Of a DNA stretch of 64,000 nt, positions 21,847 to 34,108 are shown in pieces (the stretch's first letter is position 1; each line of letters begins with the position of its first letter). Below the pieces are notes generated by a model. That model was not told the DNA's origin and made no database searches. It saw only the letters and a program-made list of their open reading frames with translations. Position numbers and translations under genes: made by a program. Where the stretch lies: NCBI GenBank assembly GCA_018296165.2, contig JACKQL020000087.1, positions 124,001-188,000 on the forward strand. Reading direction: 5' to 3'. Origin of the DNA: Termitomyces sp. T153 (taxonomy: Eukaryota; Basidiomycota; Agaricomycetes; Agaricales; Lyophyllaceae).

Positions 21847-23305
21847 CGCATGCTGTTATTCTTACTATTCCTGACCTCCGAACGAGTCTGGTATCGAATG
21901 CTTGTATCGGTTCTGCTGCCCCTTCCGATCTGAGGACGACCTGTATTCCTCCCTCCAAGCTCGCCACTGATCCTTCCACTGTATCCTCCATTGCTTCCTG
22001 CGTCGTCACGAACATGGCTTGAAGCAGCCGACCTGCCACCATCTCCCTCGTCAACCACGCTATTGTTATCCTTGTCCGTGCGAGTTTTGTTTCCCTTGAA
22101 GCTCGAAGGTACTTGGGCATACATCCATTTGTCATATATAGACTCATAGTCATTGAGCAAGGAACGATTGAGATGCTCGCGATCTTTTGTGAGTTCCATG
22201 ATATTTGCTTTGGCATCACGTAGTTTCATCACCAAATTAAAGATGACATAGTGAGGTCTGATGTGCGACTTGAGTACAGGCTGGAGTGTGTCGTATGGTG
22301 GACAGTGAACCGTTACATTATCGACGGATATCTTTTCGTGAGCTTTGTCTTCATTCAAACGCAGCATAGGCCAATTCAATGTAGGGAAGGGAAGGAAAGC
22401 ATATCGAAAACTTGTTTCTCCACCGTAGATTTCCTTGATCTCATGTTAGACTTTGACTCGGAAGAAGACACAGCTTACACACCTCCAGTGGATTTCCGAC
22501 TGTAAAATCCAATTCATTGAGCTTGATTATATAATTTTCATCGAGAGGCAACAGTGCTCAGTGACCTCGGTCAAAAGAGATGGAGAGATGCTTCTACTAA
22601 TTGTCTTCAGAAACACTGAACAAAGTAGAGCAGAGAATTCGGAGCATACGGTTCATCATGTTGTGCCTTGAGTTCAGATTCAGTTGATCATATTCCAATC
22701 CCCAAGCATACTCCAACTGTGTCATCTAATCATTTGTACCGATCAATGGAAAATCGCACCCGGAAGAGTATGAGTTTTGGGCTCACCATATGATCATCAT
22801 TGCCAACGATACCTTTGGGCATCACATGGCACGTTTGAAGAATGTCAGAGATGTCGGTCATCAGAGACACCAGACAGAACCCAAGTGTTTTGTCAAATTC
22901 ACATTTCAGTGCTGCCGCATGTGCAGCATCTTTCACAGCTTTCTTTTGTCGAGTCGAAAGCGATTTCGTCGTGATGCGCATTTTCGGCGTGACAAAATCC
23001 GGCGCGACAAGACCACCTAGCTTATCCGAATCCGAGTCCACATCCGAAGTATTCTCGCTAGACGTTCCTCCGTCCGAGCGGTAGTCGTGTGAAGGAAGAA
23101 TATCGACACAGTTAGTGCATTTACAACGACTGCATCGACCAACAGATTTGATGTTCCTGCACCGCTGGCAGGAACATGACTCGCAAAACTCATAATCAAG
23201 GGAGGACACCTTTGAGGTTTCTTGACTTTCTTTTGGGGCCATTGCTGAGGGACAGTCTGGGGGAGGGGGGGTGCGTTGCAAGGCTGAATTCTGAGAGTCA
23301 ATCAT
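21825..23305 (-). CDS. HNH-like family protein, copy 2, with copia-altered C-terminus
   Basis: The ATG at 23305 starts MIDSQNSALQ; an ATG-initiated frame then runs to about 22785. A Cys-rich N-terminus (CESCSCQRCRN ... CSRCKCTNC) may bind zinc. The HNH-like part reads CLVSLM...LQTCHVMP and ends at DDHM before gtgag, the same splice site as in copies 1 and 3. Later exons include LEYAWGLEY (about 22720) and a final exon (about 22370-21825) rich in Gly, Arg and Asp. The middle exon with the ELRRMFESG equivalent is poorly preserved, so the gene may be damaged. The copia insertion replaced the last codons AIIS-stop by VDKTEF-stop encoded in the LTR. Function is unproven. Confidence 0.6.
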
Positions 23306-23530
23306 TATCAATCGATTGTTGAATCACACGTGATAAATTCCGTATTTGAAGGACAAAGAAAAACCTAGGGATACATAACATGATCTGTTTGTGGGCGTCG
23401 AGGGACAGAAGAGAAAGATCTGAGTTCAAGGCTGAATTCTGAGAGCTGCCCGAATCAATTTTTATTATCAATCGATTTGAATCACACGTGTTAGGTTCTG
23501 TGTTTGAAGAACAAAAACAAGCTAGGAAAA
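23278..23530. repeat. Imperfect tandem duplication of the promoter of HNH-like gene 2
   Basis: The segment caaggctgaattctgagag ... atcgat...gaatcacacgtg...gtttgaagaacaaa appears at 23278-23370 and again at about 23430-23530. Each copy contains CACGTG (23327-23332, 23485-23490). The first copy overlaps the start codon region of the gene. The remaining intergenic sequence up to 24287 holds no gene I recognise. Confidence 0.7.
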
Positions 23531-24254
23531 CTGATAGGTGTCGAGAGAAATGCAGGAGAAGAGGACTTGAGTTTCAACACATCGTATCGAGCAAGACTTC
23601 GTCGCGTACCCAGCGAGACACAGAGTGCATATGCACAGAATCTAAAGCCTGGTCGCTGAAGATAGTAAAAAGTCAAGTAGTGTGAGATAAGATTCGCCTA
23701 TCGATCATCAAAGTAATACCGTCAGGGTTGCGTTGTCTTCGAAAGGGCATAAGCATATCAAGCAATCCAGTAACACAATCCCTAATCTATCCTAAGTCAT
23801 CCCTCAATTTCAGCCATGATGTTCGAGGAACATCATCACGTCTGGGTATGGGCTGTAGATCGAGCCGGTCTAAGTTATTCCATCCGGTCGTCCGGACTAC
23901 ATTTGGAAACTTCAAGGGCAGCACTGGGGCCCACTGCTACAATTGTAAGCGGTGACTGCGGTGAGTGGTGAACGGAGGAATGACACATGTAAGTGTCGGG
24001 GTGAATCCAACACCGAGGAACAGTTTCTACCAACTTTTTGTTGTTGCAAAGTAGAACGCAAGAGAAGAATTTCAAGCTGAACGAGAATAGGCAATAAAAA
24101 GGTCATCCTGGTCGAGTACTAAGTCAATGTCAATGCAAGGGAACATGTCCGCTGGATCGCACCATCACTTCCTCGTGGACGATCGTATCGTGACTGTCTG
24201 ATTCCTAGGTCCAGAGTTGTTACTCTGAGCCAACTCTAACCGTAAGAATTAACT

Positions 24255-24270
24255 TACAAATGCGGTATAT
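24255..24270 (+). promoter_or_regulatory. TATA box of the oxidoreductase gene
   Basis: The sequence gcggtatatatactcc lies about 25 bp before the first ATG (24288) and about 48 bp before the second in-frame ATG (24312). With usual TATA spacing, transcription would begin near 24290-24300, which favours translation from 24312. Confidence 0.5.
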
Positions 24271-24287
24271 ATACTCCTTCCGAGCTC

Positions 24288-25254
24288 ATGACTGACTCTT
24301 GCACAAACTCAATGAATATCCTCATCATAGGCGGTTCCCGTAACATAGGTTACTATTCAGCCATTCGATTTCTAGGTGAGGCACAACTCGCTGTGAGGAA
24401 AATGTTACTTGGACTCATTTTCCCCATAGATGCCGAGCATACTGTCACCTTCCTACTTCGCAAGGCATCCGTCTTCGATCTTGATGCCCGGATACAGACT
24501 GCTCTCAATTCTGGAAAAGCTCAGCTCGTCCAGGGCGATGCCTTAGTCAAAGAAGACGTCCAACGCGCATGGACCTCTGCGATCGCTCATGGGAAATCTG
24601 GTTCTGTTGATCTTCTTCTCTTTACAGTGGGTAAGAGCTGTGATCGAGAATCATGTTCATGTCCTGAATGACCACATACTGATAATGTTCTTGTGATCAG
24701 GTGGCGAGCCGAGTTTCAGCCTAACCAAAGGCTTTGCTCTCTCTCCTCCAAATCTAGTGACACAATGTCTACTCAATACGATTACAACTCTCCCAGACCT
24801 CCAGACACGCATCATCGTCATCACGTCGGTTGGTCTCACTCGTTCTTCCCGTGCAGAACTTCCTGCACCACTCAAGCCTCTGTACGCATGGGTTTTACAC
24901 CCAGCTCATCGCGATAAAATAGGCGTAGAGCGCCTGATTGCTCATTGTGCTGGCTGGGAGTGGAACGACAATGAAGACGGAAAAATACATCCCGGGATTC
25001 TTGCAGACGATTGGAAAGATACTTCAGGGCTCCCATCTCAAGGCTCTGTCCAGGAAGTAATGGTCATACGCCCTGGATTATTGACTGATGGAGATTGTCT
25101 TGCAGACACTCCTGGTGGTCAAAAGTACCGCGTGAGCGAAGATGAGCTAGGGGGATGGACAGTGTCAAGACGTGATGTCGCGCACTTTGTCGTCGATGTC
25201 GCCATGGGTCGGTGGTCTGAATTCTACAAACGTCGTGTCAACATTATGTATTAG
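24288..25254 (+). CDS. NAD(P)-binding Rossmann-fold oxidoreductase (NmrA/SDR-like)
   Basis: Three exons (24288-24375, 24430-24630, 24701-25254) with GT...AG introns of 54 and 70 bp give 280 residues ending at 25254. The N-terminus MNILIIGGSRNIGYYSAIRFL has the glycine-rich dinucleotide-binding loop (GGSRNIG) after a beta strand. A second strand, LLLFTVGG, and RIIVITSVGL follow, as in extended or atypical SDR/NmrA proteins. No YxxxK pair is obvious, so a reductase or a regulatory NAD(P) sensor are both possible. ATGs at 24288 and 24312 are in frame; the TATA position favours the second. It converges with the P450 genes, which may point to a shared oxidative pathway. A decayed copy of exon 2 lies at 7440-7580. 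Confidence 0.8.
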
Positions 25255-25541
25255 ATTGGTATACTGATGATTCTTCTGCGTTGCTTTCTGCCGACCCTAC
25301 AAAGTTTCTGTGACATAAAATAATCTGAATCACTTTTGTCCCGGTTTCGTCGGGGTCAACTGCTGAAAAGTCGTTTTGGCCGCACTGAATGACAGAATTT
25401 ACTGCGGGTTTGATCGCGTGGAGTTGATACAAACGCGTGTCAGGGGACATATGATTCCCCTTCAAACTCGAATCCAAGTCGCAAACCAACCAAATCAATG
25501 TATAAATATCAGGTAAACACGTTGACCGAACACAGGCGAAT

Positions 25542-27836
25542 CTAACTGTCATTCAGGGTAGGCATAAGTATGTTCAGGTTCTTCTCGCGTTCCGCCCATT
25601 CTCGCCTGGCAACCTCCACTCGTTGCAGGGAGCGAGGTTCAAAAACAGCCGGAAACTTGAGAGGCATATTTGTGATCTGGGGTAAGAAGGCTCGTGAGAA
25701 GGAGTCCTACAACTGAGAATGGTCACGAACATCTCCATTGAATGCGGCATCACTGTCATCATATTGAAATGGTACACCGGTTTTCGGGTCAATCTCACGA
25801 GATGGACGGACATTAAAAGTCCAGAGCATAGTAGCTATGCTTATCCATAGTGATCGCTCTGCAAATGGAATGCCCGGACATGCTATTAGGCCAAGGATGA
25901 TAAATAAACCAGATGTTTGATAGATTGGTACGAACTTCGTCGACCAAGACCAAACGCACTTGTCGCGTATTCTGGTTTGAGTTTGCCTTCTGAGTCAAGG
26001 AACCGTTCAGGCATGAACCGGTCGTGATCCTCGAAGTACGATTGGTCATGCTCGATAGCCCTACCGAGAACAATCTGACAATGTGTTCTAAACCAGACGA
26101 ACTCACTCACCATGTCACAACAAGTATGATACTGTCCTTTGGGATGAAGTATTGCTCACCCTGATGCTCAATTATGTCATCAGCAGTCGATCGATGGGGC
26201 ACGCCAAACCGAACTTGGATATTCACGTCAGCTTTAGCATATAATTAGAAACGAGATAAGCATACGGGCCGGACGCCATCGGAGAGTTTCTAAGAGATGT
26301 AGCTGTGAGCTTGTATGAAAACAATCCAAGCAACCAAAGAACATACCGCGAACAATAGCCTCCACATATGGGAGGAAAGGACGATCCTTAAAGGTCGGCA
26401 ACCGGTCAGTACCTACAGCATTGTCAATTTCTCTTTGGGCTGTAACGACCCAGTCGGGATAACGGATGCAGGCAAGGACGAAGGTCAGTAGGGAAATCAT
26501 GGTCTAGCACAGAGTTAGAAGAAAATTAAGATGTCAGTTAAAATCTATTACTGTTTCGATGGCTGCCTGCGAAATTAGTTCGGTTATTATTCCTCTGACA
26601 TGATATTGAACTCACTGAGGCAAACAGCCTTACTAGACGTCGCTGATCTCCTTCAGGTTTATCTTTACTTGCGAAAAAAGCAGCCCAACTGGAAGATAAG
26701 CCATTGAAAAATGGTCAATTTTTGTAGTAGAACACGTACGTGTTGATACCGGATGCCTTTCCCGTGACAGCGTCATCGACTAGTTTTTCGTACATTGCGT
26801 CGGTTCGCTTCCGGAACGATTGTGCACGGGTCCGCCATGGCATTGGTCCGGGAATCGAGTCCAAGGAGGGAAAAAAGTTGGTGATACTGGCGGTCGGAGT
26901 ACCGAGATAGGCTAACTCGGCGAGAATCTTGAATCATACTGATAAATGCATTGCACGGAAATGAGATTAACACTGACATCCAGAAATGTCTTCAGTTCTG
27001 GCTCATGACCAGTTGGGCAGTGAATGCCGAACCCCGCCATTAGGACAGAACTTGACACAACTCTAGACGTTGCAATAGTATTAGTATCCAAAATAGTCGT
27101 ATCAGCGACAGAGAAACGGCAACCTACCGTTTCATATGGTGGAACCAGTCTTTACCACCATCATCGAGCAGGTGTTGAATGTTCAGAGTAGCCTCGTATT
27201 CTTGTAGCGGTTCTGTCTTTCCAGCTCGCACGAGTGACATGATTGCGGTGGTCAGTTTCCGGCCCCGACTGTGATGTTCACCCTCCTCAGCTAGAACCCA
27301 AATATCAATTTCGGGATCCACATGTTTCCGCTGATGTTACATTGAGGAATCATCAGGTTGTTGACAGAACTTGGTTCCAGAAAAACTGACAAGATAAGGG
27401 ATCACTGGGCGGGATGAATACTTGGCCGAGCGCTTTTCAAGTAATTCCTTTGTAACCTTCATGTCCCCAAGGAGAATCACGGTCTACGAGTAGTGTATGT
27501 TGAAACGGGAATGGCCACAAAACACAAGAAATTCTCACCTGTCCAGCCAAGTTCAAAGACACAAGGCTACCATACTCTTCAATCAGACGCCTAAAATATG
27601 TCGCCGTGTGCTAATAGTAAGCATCATGCAATGAGTTCTGGCGGTCAGTGAACAGAAAGAGATAGAGGATATACTTTTCCAGGGACTTGTAATAGATTTC
27701 CAAGCAGTGGTAGTCCTCTAGGGCCCGGAGGTAATTGGCTATCTGCCCTGGAGTAGAAACGCCAGAGATAGACGATCCCAAGTGTGACGAGGAACGCACT
27801 GGCTGTTACGGCGGATTTAAGCATACTAGACAGCAT
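25542..27836 (-). CDS. Cytochrome P450 monooxygenase, copy 1
   Basis: Multi-exon gene. The first ATG at 27836 opens a membrane anchor (MLSSMLKSAVTASAFLVTLGIVYLW in pieces) followed by the proline hinge LPPGPRGLPLLGNLLQVPG. Later come an I-helix region near AAIETMISLLTF (about 26560-26480), the K-helix ExxR in ETLRWRP (about 26285), the PERF motif FMPERFLD (about 26010), and the heme loop FGLGRR-x-CPG, which is split by an intron (gttcgtacc...taatag, about 25940-25885). The stop TAG lies at 25542-25544. About ten introns of 50-60 bp are needed. It is an endoplasmic-reticulum monooxygenase of the kind found in fungal secondary metabolism or xenobiotic oxidation, perhaps the CYP5144/CYP512-like basidiomycete group; the substrate is unknown. 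Confidence 0.88.
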
Positions 27837-28343
27837 TCTCTGCACGTATGAACAGAGGTTGAGGAAGAAACAGAGCTATTTGCAGGAGGACTCCATCTGC
27901 AGGTTCTCTGTATATAGAGTTTCCTCGGCTGACTCCAGTAATCTGGCATTTGGAGAAGAATCGGATCCATCAAGGCACAATTAGTTCGGCACCCCATGTG
28001 ACGCGTGACCTGCCGTAGTAATTGAAATGTATCTTGATGTTGACCACGCCGGCAAACCCAGTGGGACAATCAACAAGGCCTGAGAACCACGCAAGTGTAT
28101 TTGGGTGAAGTTTACCTCGCTCCTGGGAAAGATAGGTACCGCAAAGATACGGCATATTAACAAGCAGAGATAACAGGCTATACAACTGGAGACTATTTCA
28201 ACAGAAAGTATAGCGACTCGCCTTGATACGAATGTGTGCTAGGGGACATATGACATATGATCCCCCTTCAAACTCGAATCCAAGTCGCAAAGCAAATCAA
28301 TGTATAAACATCAGGGAAACACGTTGACCGAACACAAGCAAAT

Positions 28344-30650
28344 CTAACTGTCATTGAAGGCAGGCATAAGTATGTTCAGGTTCTTCTCGCGTTCCGCCCA
28401 TTCTCGCCTGGCAACCTCCACTCGTTGCAGGGAGCGAGGTTCAAAGACAGCCGGAAACTTGAGAGGCATATTTGTGATCTGGGGTAAGAAGGCTCGTGAG
28501 AAGGAGTCCTACAACTGAGAATGGTCACGAACATCTCCATTGAATGCGGCATCACTGTCATCATATTGAAATGGTACACCGGTTTTCGGGTCAATCTCAC
28601 GAGATGGACGGACATTAAAAGTCCAGAGCATAGTAGCTATGCTTATCCATAGTGATCGCTCTGCAAATGGAATGCCCGGACATGCTATTAGGCCAAGGAT
28701 GATAAATAAACCAGATGTTTGATAGATTGGTACGAACTTCGTCGACCAAGACCAAACGCACTTGTCGCGTATTCTGGTTTGAGTTTGCCTTCTGAGTCAA
28801 GGAACCGTTCAGGCATGAACCGGTCGTGATCCTCGAAGTACGATTGGTCATGCTCGATAGCCCTACCGAGAACAATCTGACAATGTGTTCCAAACCAGAC
28901 GAACTCACTCACCATGTCACAACAAGTATGATACTGTCCTTTGGGATGAAGTATTGCTCACCCTGATGCTCAATTATGTCATCAGCAGTCGATCGATGGG
29001 GCACGCCAAGCCGAACTAGATATTCATTGTTAGCATTGGCATATAATTAGAAACGAGATAAGCATACGGGCCGGACGCCATCGGAGAGTTTCTAAGAGAT
29101 GTAGCTGTGAGTTTGTATGAAACCAATAAAAACAACTAAATAGCGTACCACGAACAATAGCCTCCACATAAGGGAGGAAAGGACGATCCTTAAAGGTCGG
29201 CAACCGGTCAGTTCCTACAGCATTATCAATTTCTTTTTGAGCTGTAACGACCCAGTCGGGATAACGGATGCAGGCAAGGACGAAGGTAAGTAGAGAAATC
29301 ATGGTCTAGCATAGAGTTAGAAGAAAATTGAGATGTCAACGTAAATCCATCACTGTCTCAATAGCTGCCTGCGAAATTAGTTCGGTTATTATTCCTCTGA
29401 CATGATATTGAACTCACTGAGGCAAACAGCCTTACTAGACGTCGCTGATCTCCTTCAGGTTTATCTTTATTTGCGAAAAAAGCAGCCCAACTGGAAGTCA
29501 AGCCATTGAAAAATGGTCAATTTTTGTAGTAGAACACGTACGTGTTGATACCGGATGCCTTTCCTGTGACAGCGTCATCGACTAGTTTTTCGTACATTGC
29601 GTCGTTCCGCTTCCGGAACGATTGTGCACGGGTCCGCCATGGCATTGGTCCGGGAATCGAGTCCAAGGAGGGAAAAAAGTTGGTGATAATGGCGGTCGGA
29701 GTACCGAGATGGGCTAACTCGGCGAGAATCTTGAATCATACTGATAAATGCATTGCACGGAAATGAGATTAACACTGACATCCAGAAATGTCTTCAGTTC
29801 TGGCTCATGACCAGTTGGGCAGTGAATGCCGAACCCCGCCATTAGGACAGAACTTGACACAACTCTAGACGTTGCAATAGTATTAGTATCCAAAATAGTC
29901 GTATCAGCGACAGAGAAACGGCAACCTACCGTTTCATATGGTGGAACCAGTCTTTACCACCATCATCGAGCAGGTGTTGAATGTTCAGAGTAGCCTCGTA
30001 TTCTTGTAGCGGTTCTGTCTTTCCAGCTCGCACGAGTGACATGATTGCGGTGGTCAGTTTCCGGCCCCGACTGTGATGTTCACCCTCCTCAGCTAGAACC
30101 CAAATATCAATTTCGGGATCCACATGTTTCCGCTGATATTGGAATGATAAATCATCAGGTTGTTGACAGGACTTGGTTCCAGAAAGACTGACAAAATAAG
30201 AAATCACTGGGCGGGATGAATACTTGGACGAGCGCTTTTCAAGGAATTCCTTTGTAACTTTCATGTCCCCAAGCAGAATGACGGTCTACGAATAGTGTAT
30301 GTTGAAATGGGAGATGAACACAAAACACATGAAATTCTCACCTGTCCAGCCAAGTTCAAAGACACAAGGCTACCATACTCGTCGATCAGATGCCTAAAAT
30401 ATGTCGCCGTGTGCTAATAGTAAGCATCATGCAATGAGTTCTGGCGGTCAGTGAACAGAAAAAAAAAAGAAAGAGATAAAGGATATACTTTTCCAGGGAC
30501 TTGTAATAGATTTCCGAGCAGTGGTAGTCCTCTAGGGCCCGGAGGTAATCGGCTATCTGCCCTGGAGTAGAAACGCCAGAGATAGACGATCCCAAGTGTG
30601 ACGAGGAACGCACTGGCTGTCACGGAGGATTTAAGCATACTAGACAGCAT
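28344..30650 (-). CDS. Cytochrome P450 monooxygenase, copy 2
   Basis: Same structure as copy 1: ATG at 30650, anchor and LPPGPRGLPLLGN hinge, EGEHHSRGRKL in the C-helix region (about 30080), ETLRWRP K-helix (about 29090), FMPERFLD (about 28815), and split heme loop FGLGRR / CPG (about 28740-28680). The stop TAG is at 28344-28346. Exon sequences differ from copy 1 by few replacements (for example LDSRTNAMADP identical, KVTKEF versus KVTKEL). An A-rich tract (aaaaaaaaaagaaag, about 30459) expands the first intron. No inactivating change was seen. The two copies are in the same direction, 0.5 kb apart. Confidence 0.88.
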
Positions 30651-31530
30651 TCTCTGCACGTATGAACAGAGGTTCAGGAAGAAACAGAGGTTGAGAGGTT
30701 GAGGAAGAAACAGAGCTGTTTGCAGGACGACTCCATCTGCAGGTTCTCTGTATATAGAGTTTCTTCAGCCTGACTACTGAGGAGTTAATCTGGCATTTGG
30801 AGAGAAATCAGATCCATCAAGGCGTCGCTCCGATCAAAAGCATCGCTTCCGATAAAGTGGTCAGTTCGCACGTGCATCCGAAGTGACGCGTGACCTGCCC
30901 TGCCGAAGTGATTGAAAATGTATCTTGATGTTGACACGCAGGCAAGCCCAGTGGGAATCATTTCAATCAACAAGGCCTGAGAACCACGCAAGTGTATTTA
31001 GGTGAAGTTCACCTCAGCTCCTGAGAAGGATAGGTACCGCAAAGATACAGCATATTAGCAAGCAGAGACAACAGGCTACACAACTGGAGACTATTTCAAC
31101 AGAAAGTATAACGGAACTTAGATGATTTGCACATAAGTACTTTAGAATTCTTGTCGCGGGTTCCTAGTATCACGGTATTATGACGAGTATGTGCTGGAGT
31201 CCGTGCCTCGCGAGGGAGAACTGCCAGTGGTTCGGCACCCGAGGAATGATGATGTCTTGCTACCACTTCTATACTTAGAAAGGGGTAAGTATAACGAGCA
31301 AGTGGCCTAGGTTTTGGTAGCATTCTGCAGATGGCTACCAAATACTTAGTTCACGCGTGGGCCACAAGTTGAGAGCGATAATATAATACATGTATACTAT
31401 ACCTACGTGGTAGTATGTAACACTCAGTCCATCACAGATATAGATAGAGTGTGTCACCCTGCCCACTGAAAAAAATGCTGAGAGTGAGCGTCAACACCGA
31501 TTACTCCGGGTTTTTGCATTCATCTGTTAA

Positions 31531-31726
31531 ACAAACTTATTCGATAACAAAACTTATTCGATAACAAACTTATTCGATAACAAAACTTATTCGATAACAA
31601 ACTTATTCGATAACATACTTATTCGATAACAAAACTTATTCAATAACAAACTTATTCGATAACAAAACTTATTCGATAAAAAAGTTATTCGATAACAAAC
31701 TTATTCGATACAAACTTATTCGATAT
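31531..31726. repeat. Minisatellite, 12 units of 16-17 bp
   Basis: The unit acttattcgataacaa(a) is repeated about twelve times with alternating 16- and 17-bp spacing and a few substitutions. It lies between the duplicated P450 block and the 3' end of the phosphate transporter. No function is evident. Bases 31111-31530 hold no recognised gene. Confidence 0.95.
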
Positions 31727-31887
31727 CAGTTGTTACAGCCTTCCGTCAATCCCTCTTCCTGTCATTTTTAATTCCATGTTCAACTTCTATCCCGCAGCAA
31801 TAGCAACAGTAATAAGCAAGTATCTGCCTAGACCCCCGAAAAATTCTTTCTTTCCCTTACATTTCATTTCTTTCAATCCTACATATC

Positions 31888-34108
31888 TACCCCGGAAGCT
31901 GTTCTCTTGCCTCGCGCATCTCTTCCGCGAGCACGAGGTCCGGATCACGGCCCTTAACTTCAGGAAGGAGGAGCGTGAACCCTTTTGCGTACAAGGTGTC
32001 AGTGTAACTACGTTTAGGATAAGAATATCAGATGACGTACCAGCGCCAGCGATACAGCATCCGAAGAAGACTGGAGTAAGTAAAGTTGTTATGTTAATCA
32101 TGAAATGGAACACAAGGAAGAAGCACGACTCACTCCAAAGCACGGCCGGCGTGCCAATCTTCTTCGTGAGCATATTAAACGCAAGCGCGGAGACGATCGC
32201 ACCGAGCTTTCCGAATGCGGCGGAGAGCCCGTGGGCAGTTGCGCGGTACCTTGTAGGGAATACTACGGAAGTCGCGTGTGGTTAGCTCGGGGTTTCATCC
32301 ATAAGAAATTAGAACGTGCCTTCGGCGGGGTAACACTGCCATAGATCAGATATCTCAGCTAGAGAAAATGAAGAAGGTTGGTGAACTCACGTATGAGGTA
32401 CTAGAGATGAAATATGAGTCAGTAGGATGAAAAGTGGGCGAGGATGAGGTAGAGTACATATGTATTTGCACCCCAGTTGAAGAAGAACTGTGGGAATGCG
32501 TTGTTAGTTCAGTGCGTCTGATGACCAACAAAATAAGGGGAAGGGGAAGGGGAAGGAAGTAGCATACCTGTAAGAATGCAAAGCAGACGATGAACCCTGC
32601 TGTGCTCAATGTCGTGAATTTTTCAGCGAGGACAGCAACTAGTGAGTGTGGGTGAATGAGTAGATAGTCCTCAAGGCAGGGACAAAACTCACGGAACAGC
32701 GCAGCAAGCAAGAATCCCTGAATCTGTATCCACTTACATCCCATGATCTCAATCGTGAGCACCGATACCCAGTATCCTGTTCAGATTCATTTAGCCAACA
32801 TACCCTCAAGAGAGGAGAGAGAAAGGGGGGACGTACCAGGCACAAATCCAAGAGTGGTGATAATGATGTTACCAGTTGAGATCTTGAACATATGGTGCCA
32901 TGCGGTGCCCATTTTACCGTCATACCTGATTTGTTGTAGGATGACGTTTTGGTTAAGGTTGATACCGTAGAACCTGCATCATGCACAAGCGTCATGGTCA
33001 GTAAGAATCAGACTAAGAATAAATAGCAAGAAAAGATGGGAAGAAAGGAGCGGGGGTGGAAAGATAGGAGGGGAATAGGGCTCACGTGACATCAAGGAGG
33101 AACCAGCAGACACAAGTGCCAATGAGTATCTTGGCATGTCTCCATTCGGAGAAGTAGATCACAAAATCTAAGTCTTGTCAGGGGTCTGTAAGTGGATCCC
33201 GCTGTAGTGCAAATGAACCTCTGAAATGACTCCTCCCGTTCTCTTTCTCCTTCTCATTGTCCTGCGAAGGCTCATCGTCCGCTACAGTAGAGGTAGGCGA
33301 GTCCGTCAGGTGTTTACTATCCTTCTCCGTCTCTTTTTCTACGTTGCTCTCTCCACTCGTGCTTGGACTTGTGGCTGTGCTCGAAGAGGGGTCTTAGACC
33401 ACGTTGTTTCCTGTCCGACCACCTGTGCCTTCTTGATTGCAGCGAGAGCATAACCTTCTTCCGCGGCAGATGTGGCATTCTTGAGCTTCTGCGAGGCGAT
33501 AAAGCGGTTTGATTCCGGGAGCGTGAGACGTTGGTAGAGTGTGCCGAAGGCGGGGATAAGGGAAACGCCTATAACAATGCGCCAGACTGCAAGAATACAA
33601 TCAGAAATAACAAAAATAGAAATAAAATAAAATTAGAAAAAGCGAAAAATAGAAATGAAATGAAAATAGGAAATCGGTACACACCTCCATCGACCTTTGA
33701 CGTCTTCCCCTCAACATCCATAACGTGCTTATAACACGCAAGTACTATAATCGTCACCACACTTCCCATGAGACTTCCCCATCCTTGATTGGAGAAGATA
33801 TACGCGAGCATTGTTCCACGCTTGCGTAGGTTCGAACGGTCTGAGGTGACAGATGCGGACATGGGGTAGTCACCGCCTACGCCGATACCGAGGATGATGC
33901 GGAAGATGCCAAGGTAGATGAGACACTGGTTGGGACTGAGGCTGCCGGTGGGTGTGGTCATTATAAGAATTGTGGCAAAGATGATGAGCATGAGTTCTTT
34001 GCTGTCTGTGTGCAGAGAAGGATGAGGAGATTAGATGAGGCTAGAGGGATTAGGTAGGCATGGGGGATATACAGATTGCTTTGCAACTGAGGGCATCAGC
34101 AATGTAGC
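31888..34108 (-). pseudogene. PHO84-type phosphate:H+ symporter (MFS), 5' end decayed
   Basis: Read on the minus strand, an exon at 34108-34073 reads GYIADALSCKAIY and joins, after an intron ending cacacag, to SKELMLIIFATILIM (about 34013). Then come GIGVGGDYPMSASVTSDR (about 33870), the signature of the family, IFSNQGWGS, a charged central loop (about 33480-33200), FYGINLNQNV (about 32950), and the last exons with [26 protein letters not shown] and [23 protein letters not shown]. The stop TAG is at 31888-31890. The protein would import phosphate at the plasma membrane. Upstream of 34073 CpG is depleted and two conserved residues (G and R of the LGRK motif) are changed by CpG transitions. No further 5' exons are recognisable, so the gene is probably non-functional or uses an altered start. 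Confidence 0.8.

Larger units (their letters stand above)
25436..31110 (-). repeat. Tandem segmental duplication (two 2.8-kb units) of a P450 gene
   Basis: Unit 1 spans about 25436-28213 and unit 2 about 28234-31110. Both begin with caggggacatatga-type sequence and end at tttcaacagaaagtata. They include the complete gene, the promoter and the 3' flank, and differ by scattered substitutions and small indels. Low divergence indicates a recent duplication. Confidence 0.9.

Noticed and set aside
27124..27480. Frameshift in P450 copy 1 between the KVTKE and DPEIDIW segments
   Set aside because: An intron from gtcagtttt to acatcag joins both parts in frame in copy 1, and the same intron is present in copy 2.
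31531..31726. CRISPR array
   Set aside because: The units are contiguous without spacers and the context is fungal; it is a minisatellite.
31776..32285. 169-codon plus-strand ORF near the minisatellite
   Set aside because: It is the antisense shadow of the last exons of the phosphate transporter, whose conserved C-terminus reads on the minus strand.
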